Shown here: positions 1 to 5,547 of the stretch, piece after piece
Numbering within the stretch: the stretch's first letter is position 1
Layout: every line of letters starts with the position of its first letter
Source of the DNA: Chloroflexota bacterium
GTDB lineage: Bacteria > Chloroflexota > Anaerolineae > Fen-1058
DNA length: 6,504 nt
Direction: 5' to 3'
Assembly (NCBI GenBank): GCA_016219235.1
Contig: JACRBO010000533.1
Location: forward strand, 1 to 6,504
Program-made: the position numbers and the translations under genes
The notes under the pieces: generated by a model
Database searches by the model: none
Told to the model about the DNA's origin: nothing
What the model saw: only the letters and a program-made list of their open reading frames with translations

Positions 1-37
1 CGAGTATCAGGCTCATCACCTGATCCTCGTCGTCCAT
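1..37 (-). CDS. Possible 5' end of a minus-strand gene (partial)
   Basis: Read on the minus strand, an ATG at 35-37 opens a frame of 12 codons to the window edge, translating as MDDEDQVMSLIL. It looks like a plausible N-terminus and has the same direction as the phosphoribosyltransferase gene upstream of it. There is no good Shine-Dalgarno; only a weak GGTGAT lies about 9 bases upstream. The plus strand is also open here in two frames (stops at 40-42 and about 71-73), so this could instead be the 3' end of a plus-strand gene. The stretch is too short to assign a family. Confidence 0.28.
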   Translation of the reverse strand, partial: MDDEDQVMSLIL

Positions 38-43
38 ACTGAA

Positions 44-138
44 CTAATCACCAGTTACCGATTGACCGATTGACCGATTGACCATTCACCAGTTACCGAT
101 CAACTGATTGACCAATCTACCAATTTACCAATCTACCG
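44..138. repeat. Degenerate 7-8 bp tandem repeat array (ACC-NNNN(N))
   Basis: On the plus strand the segment divides into units beginning with ACC every 7 or 8 bases. Three consecutive exact ACCGATTG octamers are followed by ACCATTC, ACCAGTT and then ACCAATCT/ACCAATTT/ACCAATCT. The 15-mer TCACCAGTTACCGAT occurs exactly twice (48-62 and 86-100). The array ends a few bases from the stop codon of the gene at 139. No open frame or hairpin terminator is seen. It is most likely a slippage-born short tandem array of the kind known as STRR in cyanobacteria. Confidence 0.85.
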
Positions 139-636
139 TCACCCCATCGGAGCATTTTCCAGCAGTCGCACATCGAACGAACTGTGCCTGGTCTCCCACG
201 GATAAACGATGAAGGCATCGGTGACGGCGGCGAAGTAGTCGGGCTTCCTGGTCTTAAACAGTGATTCGGCCGGCTTGTAGTGCAGCACGGCCACCTGCGG
301 ATACGCACCCGCTGATTCCACCCGGCCACGCACGGTGTTAATCGTGCGCGCGCTGCCCCACACATCATCGACGATCAGCACCCGCCGATCGCGCAAGAGT
401 TCATCTTCGGGAAACTGCAAGAACGTGGGCCAGGCCAGCATCTTCTCTTCAATAGCCGGAAAGCGCACCGCGGCGGTGAGCACGTGTTTGATGTCCAGCG
501 CTTCGGCCAGGATGCCGCCCGGCACCAACCCGCCGCGCGTGATCATCAACATCGAATCGAACGAGTCGCGAATCTGGGGCAGCAGCTCGTCGATCAACTT
601 GTCCACCTCGGTCCACGTCAGCACCTCTTGCCGCAT
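139..636 (-). CDS. Purine-type phosphoribosyltransferase (Gpt/HPRT-like, COG2236 type)
   Basis: A 165-residue cytoplasmic type I phosphoribosyltransferase. The family moves the ribose phosphate of PRPP onto a purine base (guanine, xanthine or hypoxanthine), as in purine salvage. The PRPP-binding signature LIVDDVWGSART is at residues 87-98 with the acidic pair D90/D91. A pyrophosphate-loop-like TRGGLVPGG is at 33-41, and the C-terminal YPWE (145-148) resembles the 'PWE' of short Gpt and archaeal HPRT-like enzymes. The frame is open upstream to 747, but the ATG at 634-636 is preferred: GGAGGG (641-646) sits 4-5 bases before it, a TATAAT lies upstream, and residues before it are translated repeat DNA. 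Substrate base is not readable from sequence; some members of this family have other roles. The fold assignment is firm, the specificity is not. Confidence 0.9.
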   Translation of the reverse strand: MRQEVLTWTEVDKLIDELLPQIRDSFDSMLMITRGGLVPGGILAEALDIKHVLTAAVRFPAIEEKMLAWPTFLQFPEDELLRDRRVLIVDDVWGSARTINTVRGRVESAGAYPQVAVLHYKPAESLFKTRKPDYFAAVTDAFIVYPWETRHSSFDVRLLENAPMG

Positions 637-666
637 CGCGCCCTCCGCCTGATCTGAGATAGCCCG

Positions 667-672
667 ATTATA
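667..672 (-). promoter_or_regulatory. -10 box (TATAAT) of the phosphoribosyltransferase gene
   Basis: A perfect TATAAT on the minus strand, 30 bases before the ATG at 636, would start transcription near 660 and give a leader of about 24 bases holding the GGAGGG site. No good -35 is found at 16-18 bp spacing, because that position already lies inside the heptad array. Confidence 0.6.
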
Positions 673-677
673 CCGCA

Positions 678-789
678 ACGTGGTGCGGGTTGCGTGGTGC
701 GTGAAGGCGAATGCGTGATGCGTGGTGCATGAAGATTCACTCATCATTTTTCATTTGTCATTGGGCATTGTTAATTGTGCCTTGCTCAT
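678..789. repeat. Heptad-phased tandem repeat array
   Basis: Sixteen consecutive 7-base units can be laid end to end without a phase break. The first half is built on GCGTGGT/GCGTGAA/GCGTGAT (units at 692, 699, 713, 720), the second on T-rich units ending CAT (TCATCAT, TTTTCAT, TTGTCAT, TGGGCAT, TGCTCAT). The two halves differ in sequence but share the phase. It fills the space between the promoter of the gene at 636 and the stop codon of the gene at 792. No gene is seen inside; minus-strand readings through it are repeat translations. Confidence 0.8.
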
Positions 790-791
790 TG

Positions 792-1583
792 TCATCTCCC
801 CTGCCACCAATCTTTCCTCGAGCGCGGATCGAGCAGCGAGCCGGTGTCGCGCACGGCCACGCCGATCTCATTACCCGCAGCACGGCCCAGCGGCTGACCC
901 GGCCACAACGCAGGCAACTCGCCGCGTCCCGCCGCGTGGAGCTGCTGATAGAGCCCCAGCAAGTTGGCATCGACACACACCTTCTCAAGATGGATGGTGT
1001 AGCCCGCCACCACATTATCGTCGCGCGTGTATTTCAACGTCAATCGCTGCGGCTCTGCGTAGATCACCATCGCGCCATACCCGCCGCCGATGTCATACCC
1101 GGCCACCGGCAACCGGACGACCTCCCCCGGCGCCGTAGCCAGCCCGGCCAGCGTCACGTCCCATTTCGTGATCAAGCCGCCGCGACAGTTACACGTCCAG
1201 TCCCAGCGATAGACCTTGTAAGCACTGCGGAACGTCGCCGTGCGATTGTCGGCAAACAGGCTGGGAAATTGGGGCGCCGCCGGATCGATCGAGCCGGCGT
1301 AATCCACCAGACCCAGAAAGGCCGTCGTCGGTTCGTAGCCGCGTACCGCCAGATTCATATCGGGCTGCGTGCTCGGATCACCGCCGTACGGAGCGTAGGG
1401 CGAGAGTCGGCCGTATGTTTGACCCGTCGTTGCGGTGCAGGCCTGGCTATTCATGATCAACGGCAGCCGCACACGCGGTTGCAAAGCCGTCGGGGCATCA
1501 TCCGCCCGGCCGGGCCGCGTCCCGCCACTCAGTATCAGTCCGCCCATCAAACCCAGCAACATCCAACGTTTTATAGTTGTCAT
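792..1583 (-). CDS. Secreted protein of unknown function with signal peptide
   Basis: A 263-residue exported protein that I cannot place in a named family. The N-terminus is a Sec signal peptide: K5/R6, a hydrophobic stretch at about 8-20, and a likely signal peptidase I cut after GRA (residue 27). Directly after it comes RVRLPLIMN (37-45), like the LPL-[IV]-M motif often seen in exported Chloroflexota proteins. The mature part has four cysteines (49, 131, 133, 203), including a CNC in WTCNCRGG (129-136), which could form disulfides outside the cell. Many alternating hydrophobic stretches suggest beta structure, and the end is basic and Trp-rich (DPRSRKDWW, 252-260). No catalytic motif, lipobox, sortase signal or C-terminal membrane anchor is seen. 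The ATG at 1581-1583 is chosen because GGGAGG (1588-1593) lies 4 bases upstream and the signal peptide begins there; the frame runs open to 1682. It is divergent from the peptidase operon. Confidence 0.8.
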   Translation of the reverse strand: MTTIKRWMLLGLMGGLILSGGTRPGRADDAPTALQPRVRLPLIMNSQACTATTGQTYGRLSPYAPYGGDPSTQPDMNLAVRGYEPTTAFLGLVDYAGSIDPAAPQFPSLFADNRTATFRSAYKVYRWDWTCNCRGGLITKWDVTLAGLATAPGEVVRLPVAGYDIGGGYGAMVIYAEPQRLTLKYTRDDNVVAGYTIHLEKVCVDANLLGLYQQLHAAGRGELPALWPGQPLGRAAGNEIGVAVRDTGSLLDPRSRKDWWQGR

Positions 1584-1601
1584 GTTTCCTCCCAGCGCTC
1601 T

Positions 1602-1607
1602 ATTGTA
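1602..1607 (-). promoter_or_regulatory. Candidate -10 box (TACAAT) of the secreted-protein gene
   Basis: TACAAT on the minus strand lies 18 bases before the ATG at 1583 and just before the GGGAGG ribosome site, giving a leader of only about 12 bases. The -35 region is poor (at best TGTTTG at 16 bp spacing), so the call is tentative. Confidence 0.35.
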
Positions 1608-1667
1608 CAGGGCAATCGTCAGCCAAACAGCGGCTAAGGGTACAGTGCCGCACCACCCCTCATCGGT

Positions 1668-1673
1668 TATAAT
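1668..1673 (+). promoter_or_regulatory. -10 box (TATAAT) of the peptidase-flippase operon, leaderless start
   Basis: A perfect TATAAT ends 8 bases before the ATG at 1682, so the transcript would begin at or within a base or two of the start codon. No Shine-Dalgarno is present between them (AATCACCCACA). The -35 position (1645-1650, GTGCCG) matches the consensus poorly. Confidence 0.6.
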
Positions 1674-1681
1674 CACCCACA

Positions 1682-3055
1682 ATGAGTAACAAACGTTCGT
1701 TAGTGCTGGGCTGGGGCGTCATGTTCTTTGTGGTGGCGCTAATCGCGTGCGCGGGCGGCCTGTTCATGCTGAAAGTGCTGCCGCCGATCGATGCCGATCG
1801 CATCATGCGCCGCCTGCCTGCCTCCGCCCGTCAGGCCATCAATTCGGTGCTCTTTCCCCATCCCGATCAACTGCCCACGCCCGCCGCGCCGATCGTGAAC
1901 GTGGCGTCGCTGCTGACGCCCGCCGCGTCCCGCGCGCCCACGCGCCGGCCCACCTGGACACCCACCGCCACGCCAACGTCGGCGCCGTCGATGGTTCCCT
2001 CCGTCGCACCTTCGCTCAGTCCCTCAATCGAACCCACGATGACCCCGACGCCGATCGGATCAGTCGCCATCCCGACGGTTCACGCGCCCGGCCCCACGCA
2101 GGCGGCGCGCAGCACGCCCGCCGCGAACGAGGGCATTGACGTGCTGTTGACGGCCGCCAGGCAAGAGTATCAAGGCTGGAACAACTGCGGCCCGGCGACG
2201 CTGTCCATGAACTTGAGTTTCTTCGGGTGGAAGGGCAATCAATATGAAGCGGCCAAATTTCTAAAGCCCGATCAAGAAGATAAGAACGTCAGCCCGGATG
2301 AGATGGCGGCCTATGCGCGCGCAGCCGGTTTTCAGGCAGTGCACCGCGTCAACGGCACGCCCGATCTGCTCAAGGCCCTCCTGCGCGCCGGGCTGCCGGT
2401 GCTTGTTGAAAAGGGCTTCGAGCCGGAAGCCGATCTAGGCTGGATGGGCCACTATGAACTAATCGTGGGCTTTAACGATCTCAAGCAAGAATTCATCGCC
2501 ATGGATTCCTACTTAGGCCCGTATCAGGCCGTGCCCTATGGCGATCTCGATCGCTACTGGCGGCAATTCAATCGCACGTATCTGATCATTTATCCAGAGT
2601 CGCAAGCCGGCACGGTCGCGCAGTTGTTGGGCGATCAACTCGATGACGCGGTAATGTGGGCCGATGCGCTGGCCGTAGCCCAGGCCGAAGCCGCCGCCGT
2701 CCCCGATGATCCTTTCGCGTGGTTTAACTTAGGCACAAACTATGTGGCCTTGAACGATCTAGCCAGCGCCGCCGCCGCTTATGATCGCGCGCGGCAGATC
2801 GGGTTGCCGTGGCGCATGACGTGGTACCAGTTCGGGCTGTTCGACGCTTATCTGGCCGTAGGCCGCTACGAGGATGTGCTGGCCCTGGCCGACGCCACGC
2901 TGAAAGTGACGCCCAACATCGAAGAGATGTACTATTACAAAGGGCTGGCCCTGAAGGCGCAGGGCAACATCAGCGGGGCGCGCAGTCAACTGGAACTGGC
3001 GCTGAAGCGCAACGCCAACTTCGAGCCGGCCAGAGCGGCGCTGGCTTCACTTTGA
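1682..3055 (+). CDS. Membrane-anchored C39-like cysteine peptidase with C-terminal TPRs
   Basis: A 457-residue protein. In order: a short basic N-terminus (K4, R5) and one membrane helix (about 7-32) that should leave the rest outside the cell; a Pro/Thr/Ser-rich linker (about 64-146) with TPT and PS repeats, typical of a surface spacer; a papain-like peptidase_C39_2-type domain (about 152-305); and a helical TPR region (about 320-457) with at least three repeats, for example around NLGTNYVALNDLASAAAAYDRA (split at 349-370) and YYKGLALKAQGNISGARSQL (418-437). Likely active-site residues: C169 in WNNCGPATL, with Q164 for the oxyanion hole; H257 in GHYELIVGFN; D275 in AMDSYLG. All three are where the family expects them. 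In C39 relatives the peptidase trims double-glycine leaders, but the C39_2 group is broad and mostly uncharacterised, so the substrate is unknown. The first ATG is used, leaderless. The stop codon overlaps the start of the flippase gene, so the two are co-translated. Confidence 0.85.
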   Translation: MSNKRSLVLGWGVMFFVVALIACAGGLFMLKVLPPIDADRIMRRLPASARQAINSVLFPHPDQLPTPAAPIVNVASLLTPAASRAPTRRPTWTPTATPTSAPSMVPSVAPSLSPSIEPTMTPTPIGSVAIPTVHAPGPTQAARSTPAANEGIDVLLTAARQEYQGWNNCGPATLSMNLSFFGWKGNQYEAAKFLKPDQEDKNVSPDEMAAYARAAGFQAVHRVNGTPDLLKALLRAGLPVLVEKGFEPEADLGWMGHYELIVGFNDLKQEFIAMDSYLGPYQAVPYGDLDRYWRQFNRTYLIIYPESQAGTVAQLLGDQLDDAVMWADALAVAQAEAAAVPDDPFAWFNLGTNYVALNDLASAAAAYDRARQIGLPWRMTWYQFGLFDAYLAVGRYEDVLALADATLKVTPNIEEMYYYKGLALKAQGNISGARSQLELALKRNANFEPARAALASL

Positions 3056-4398
3056 TGATGCTTTCAAAAACCAATCGCCGTGTCTTCATTTCGGCCATCA
3101 TCGTAGGCTTTGGCTTTCTAGTCAGCAAAGTCACGGGGTTCATTGATGATCGCATCCTCGTGCAGACTATCGGGCTTAATCCCGCGCTTGATGCCTATTA
3201 TGCCGCTTCCCTCCTGCCCGATCTGTTGTTCACGCTCGTTTCAGGCGGCGCCCTCGCCACAGCGCTGATCCCAATGTTATCCGGTTTTCTGGCGCGTGAT
3301 GATCGAGCGGGTGCGTGGAAACTCACCTCGGCAGTGGTCAATACCGCCTTCGTGATCGCGCTCGGCGGCGCGTCTGTCATGGCGATCTTCGCGCCGTGGC
3401 TTGCGGAGCAGACCGTAGCGCAAGGCTTTACGCTGGAAAATCAACAACTGACAGCGAACCTGATGCGCGTGCTGCTGGTCGGCACGATCGTGTTTTCGGT
3501 CAGCGGCGTGGTGATGAGCGCGTTGCAAGCCAATCAACATTTCTTTCTGCCCGCGCTCGCGCCGATCGTGTATAACCTGGGGATTCTAGGCGGTGTGATC
3601 TTTCTCGCGCCCAGACTGGGAGTGTGGGGACCAGTGATCGGGATGGTGATCGGCGCGCTGCTACATCTATTGATTCAGGTGCCGGGCCTGATCAAGTATC
3701 GGGCGCGGTGGACGGCGTGGCTGGGTTGGCGCGACGCTACTCTACGGCGCGTGATCAGGTTGATGATTCCGCGCGTCATCCAACTGGGTGTTGTTCAGGT
3801 GGCGAGTCTCGTCGCTACCAGCATCGCGTCCACAGCGCCCATCGGTAGTGTGACCGCGTTGAGCAACGGTTGGAAGGTGATGCAAGTACCCGAAACGCTG
3901 ATCGCTACGGCGATTGCCACGGCTGCTTTTCCGACGCTGAGCGAGTTGGCTTCACGCGGGCAAATGCAGCAGCTGCGCAATATGCTACGCACCACACTGC
4001 TGGCGATCCTTGCAATGACGATCCCGGCCACGATTGGCTTGTTGTTATTTGGCACGCAAGTGGTCAATTTCTTGTATGATGCGTCGCCGGGTGTGATGGC
4101 GTTGATTACGTGGGCGGTGCACGGCTATGCGCTGGGCTTGATCGGCCATTCCATGCTGGAAGTGGGCGCGCGCACGTTTTACGCGCAGCAAGACACGCGC
4201 ACGCCGCTATTGGTCGCCGTCGGCGCGATGACCATCGGCATTGTAGCCAGTTTGATCCTGCGCGACGTGCTGGGCGTGGGCGGATTGGCACTTGCCAACT
4301 CCATCGGCGTTACAGTCGAAGTCTCCGCATTGCTGATCTTGCTGCGCCGCCGTTTGATCCCCGTCACTCATCCTCAACCGCAGACGGTTGAAGCCTGA
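3055..4398 (+). CDS. murJ: MurJ/MVF-family lipid flippase, divergent and short
   Basis: A 447-residue polytopic membrane protein of the MurJ (MviN) branch of the MOP superfamily, which flips lipid-linked sugars (lipid II in E. coli) across the cytoplasmic membrane. About twelve hydrophobic helices are seen between residues 11 and 431. Diagnostic stretches are SKVTGF (24-29), LDAYYAASLLPDLL (45-58), AFPTLSELA (291-299) and ARTFYAQQDTRTP (372-384). E. coli MurJ has 511 residues and 14 helices; this one ends after helix 12 with a short tail. By eye the E. coli cavity residues R18, R24, R52 and R270 fall on K25, D31, F59 and K274 here, while D39 is kept as D46. The ATG at 3055-3057 overlaps the TGA at 3053-3055; the next codon is also ATG (3058). 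No clear ribosome site is seen, so translation probably depends on coupling. Family is firm; the murJ symbol and lipid II as substrate are less so. Confidence 0.85.
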   Translation: MMLSKTNRRVFISAIIVGFGFLVSKVTGFIDDRILVQTIGLNPALDAYYAASLLPDLLFTLVSGGALATALIPMLSGFLARDDRAGAWKLTSAVVNTAFVIALGGASVMAIFAPWLAEQTVAQGFTLENQQLTANLMRVLLVGTIVFSVSGVVMSALQANQHFFLPALAPIVYNLGILGGVIFLAPRLGVWGPVIGMVIGALLHLLIQVPGLIKYRARWTAWLGWRDATLRRVIRLMIPRVIQLGVVQVASLVATSIASTAPIGSVTALSNGWKVMQVPETLIATAIATAAFPTLSELASRGQMQQLRNMLRTTLLAILAMTIPATIGLLLFGTQVVNFLYDASPGVMALITWAVHGYALGLIGHSMLEVGARTFYAQQDTRTPLLVAVGAMTIGIVASLILRDVLGVGGLALANSIGVTVEVSALLILLRRRLIPVTHPQPQTVEA

Positions 4399-4411
4399 CG
4401 CAGCCTGCCCT

Positions 4412-4474
4412 GCATCTTGCCTCTTGCATCCCGCATCTTGCATCTTGTATCTTGCATCCTGCTTCCTGCATCTT
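4412..4474. repeat. Nine-unit heptad array, consensus GCATCTT
   Basis: Nine consecutive 7-base units in perfect phase: GCATCTT four times, and single variants GCCTCTT, GCATCCC, GTATCTT, GCATCCT and GCTTCCT. It starts 13 bases after the flippase stop codon and ends before the promoter at 4499. No open frame or convincing terminator lies in the gap; CTTG-CCG-CAAG at 4472-4482 followed by a T-rich stretch is only a 4-bp stem. Confidence 0.9.
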
Positions 4475-4498
4475 GCCGCAAGCCTCTCTTTTATCGCC

Positions 4499-4527
4499 TT
4501 GACGAGTCTTTAAGGTTAGACTAAAAT
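4499..4527 (+). promoter_or_regulatory. Sigma70-type promoter TTGACG-N17-TAAAAT
   Basis: The -35 TTGACG (4499-4504) and the -10 TAAAAT (4522-4527) are 17 bp apart, each one base from consensus. Transcription would begin near 4534, giving a leader of about 20 bases with GGAGGG at 4543-4548. It serves the small membrane protein and perhaps the regulator after it. Confidence 0.8.
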
Positions 4528-4554
4528 CCTTTGCACTCAAGCGGAGGGAACACT

Positions 4555-4755
4555 ATGACGGCTAAGCGTGTGGCAGTTATTCTGATGGGGCTGTTGGTGG
4601 GGGTGGGGATTACGTTGGGCATCATGGCGGTCTTTGCGGATCAGGGCCTGCGGAATTACGGTTTGCCCAATATCCTGTTGACGTCGTTTTGCTTTGGCGC
4701 GGCGGCCATCATCGCGCTCGATTATTTGCTCAATACCGGTCTGCTCAAGCGTTAG
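4555..4755 (+). CDS. Small two-helix membrane protein, function unknown
   Basis: A 66-residue protein with a basic start (MTAKR), a first membrane helix at about 6-27, a short polar loop (DQGLRNYGLPN, 29-39), a second helix at about 40-58, and a basic end (LLKR). I do not recognise a family. The ATG at 4555 is chosen over an in-frame ATG at 4531 because GGAGGG (4543-4548) lies 6 bases before it and the likely transcription start is near 4534. Promoter, ribosome site and protein pattern together make it a convincing real gene despite its size. The response regulator follows after 109 bases on the same strand with no terminator between, so co-transcription is likely. A second frame is open across its 3' part and beyond (see findings). 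Confidence 0.8.
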   Translation: MTAKRVAVILMGLLVGVGITLGIMAVFADQGLRNYGLPNILLTSFCFGAAAIIALDYLLNTGLLKR

Positions 4756-4864
4756 GCGCGGCCGATAAAACTGAAGTCCAATTATCTGACGTTGAACGTG
4801 CCACACTACAGGCACGGCTGCGTCGAGCTAGCAGCGGTCGTTTTGCCGTGCCGGATGCCACCTC

Positions 4865-5536
4865 ATGTCATCTTCCTCTGTAATCTTGCTCGTCGAAGGT
4901 GCTCGCCCTGCCTCCTCTCTGGCGCCTGTGCTAGAGGGTAAAGGCTATGTCGTCGCGCTGGCCTCCAACGGTAAAGAAGCGCTGAATCAAGTCCGCGAAG
5001 CTGGCCCCGCCCTGGCGCTGGTGAATGCCGCCACCCTGCACACCGACGGGCAGCGCCTGTGCGTTGAGCTGCGCGAAGCGTGCACCTCGTTGCCGATCGT
5101 GATGGTGGTGCGGCATGGCATTGATCCCAATAAGCTGGACTGCGCCGATGTGGTCCTGGTACGGCCCTTCACCTCGCGCAAACTACTCAACCGCATTGGC
5201 CGGTTGTTGCCCGACAGCGCCGGCGAAGTATTGGGCAGTGACAATCTGGTTCTCAACCTCAATACCCACCTGCTGCGCGTGGGCCGGGTTGAGCATCGCC
5301 TGACGCCGATGAAGGCGCGGCTGCTGGAAGAATTTCTGCGACATCCCGGCGAAACTCTCAGCCGAGAATATCTGATGAAGCAAGTGTGGCAGACAAACTA
5401 TACCGGGGACACCCGCACCATCGAAGTGCACGTGCGCTGGTTGAGGCAAATCATTGAGGTGGATGCCGCGCAGCCCAAATTACTCAAAACTGTACGGGGC
5501 GTCGGCTATCGATCGACCATCGGGGTGAGTGATTAA
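4865..5536 (+). CDS. OmpR-type winged-helix regulator with degenerate receiver
   Basis: A 223-residue DNA-binding protein. Residues 5-116 have the receiver-domain pattern (strand VILLVEG, 6-12; strand ALALVNAATL, 49-58; VLVRPFTSRKLL, 97-108). Residues 124-217 are a Trans_Reg_C winged helix ending in the typical KLLKTVRGVGYR, with RTIEVHVRWLRQII as recognition helix. The receiver is unlikely to be phosphorylated: the acceptor Asp is N54, the first acidic pair is reduced to E11-G12, and the conserved Lys before Pro-Phe is R100. It may act without phosphorylation, or sense something else. No histidine kinase gene is in the window. The ATG at 4865 is the only ATG/GTG/TTG start after an in-frame stop at 4829-4831, and it fits the first receiver strand, but it has no clear ribosome site. 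It is probably expressed from the promoter at 4499. The 3' end lies inside a terminator hairpin. Confidence 0.88.
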   Translation: MSSSSVILLVEGARPASSLAPVLEGKGYVVALASNGKEALNQVREAGPALALVNAATLHTDGQRLCVELREACTSLPIVMVVRHGIDPNKLDCADVVLVRPFTSRKLLNRIGRLLPDSAGEVLGSDNLVLNLNTHLLRVGRVEHRLTPMKARLLEEFLRHPGETLSREYLMKQVWQTNYTGDTRTIEVHVRWLRQIIEVDAAQPKLLKTVRGVGYRSTIGVSD

Positions 5537-5547
5537 CTCACCCCGAT
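5519..5547 (+). terminator. Terminator hairpin, 12-bp perfect stem, between convergent genes
   Basis: ATCGGGGTGAGT (5519-5530) pairs perfectly with ACTCACCCCGAT (5536-5547) around a 5-base loop, and TTATTTG follows on the plus strand. The left arm encodes the regulator's last codons and its TAA (5534-5536) ends on the first base of the right arm. The stop of the convergent minus-strand gene (5548-5550) abuts the other side. The U-rich tail is better for the plus strand; on the minus strand there is a stem but no T run. Confidence 0.75.

Noticed and set aside
44..138. CRISPR-like array
   Set aside because: Units are only 7-8 bases with no spacers of constant length; no cas genes are present. 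The same holds for the arrays at 678 and 4412.
335..652. Plus-strand open frame across the phosphoribosyltransferase gene
   Set aside because: Ser-rich antisense shadow; the minus strand carries an unmistakable PRPP motif.
711..1637. Long plus-strand open frame of 308 codons
   Set aside because: It is antisense to the secreted-protein gene, starts inside the heptad array, is very rich in Arg/His/Pro with no motif, and has no ribosome site. The minus-strand reading has a signal peptide and a good Shine-Dalgarno.
1619..1637. Imperfect inverted repeat AGCC-N7-GGCT between the divergent genes
   Set aside because: The half-sites are only 4-5 bp and expected by chance in GC-rich DNA; no second copy supports an operator.
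2809..3054. N-terminal extension of the flippase frame by 82 codons
   Set aside because: It lies wholly within the TPR part of the peptidase gene in another frame and reads as Arg/Gly/Gln-rich noise; MurJ proteins begin where the ATG at 3055 places the start.
4472..4495. Possible terminator after the flippase (CTTG-CCG-CAAG then T-rich)
   Set aside because: Only a 4-bp stem, and the T run begins several bases away; it is more likely the ragged end of the heptad array.
4797..4816. CGTGCC/GGCACG hairpin upstream of the regulator gene
   Set aside because: Six base pairs with an 8-base loop and no T run; not a convincing terminator or riboswitch.
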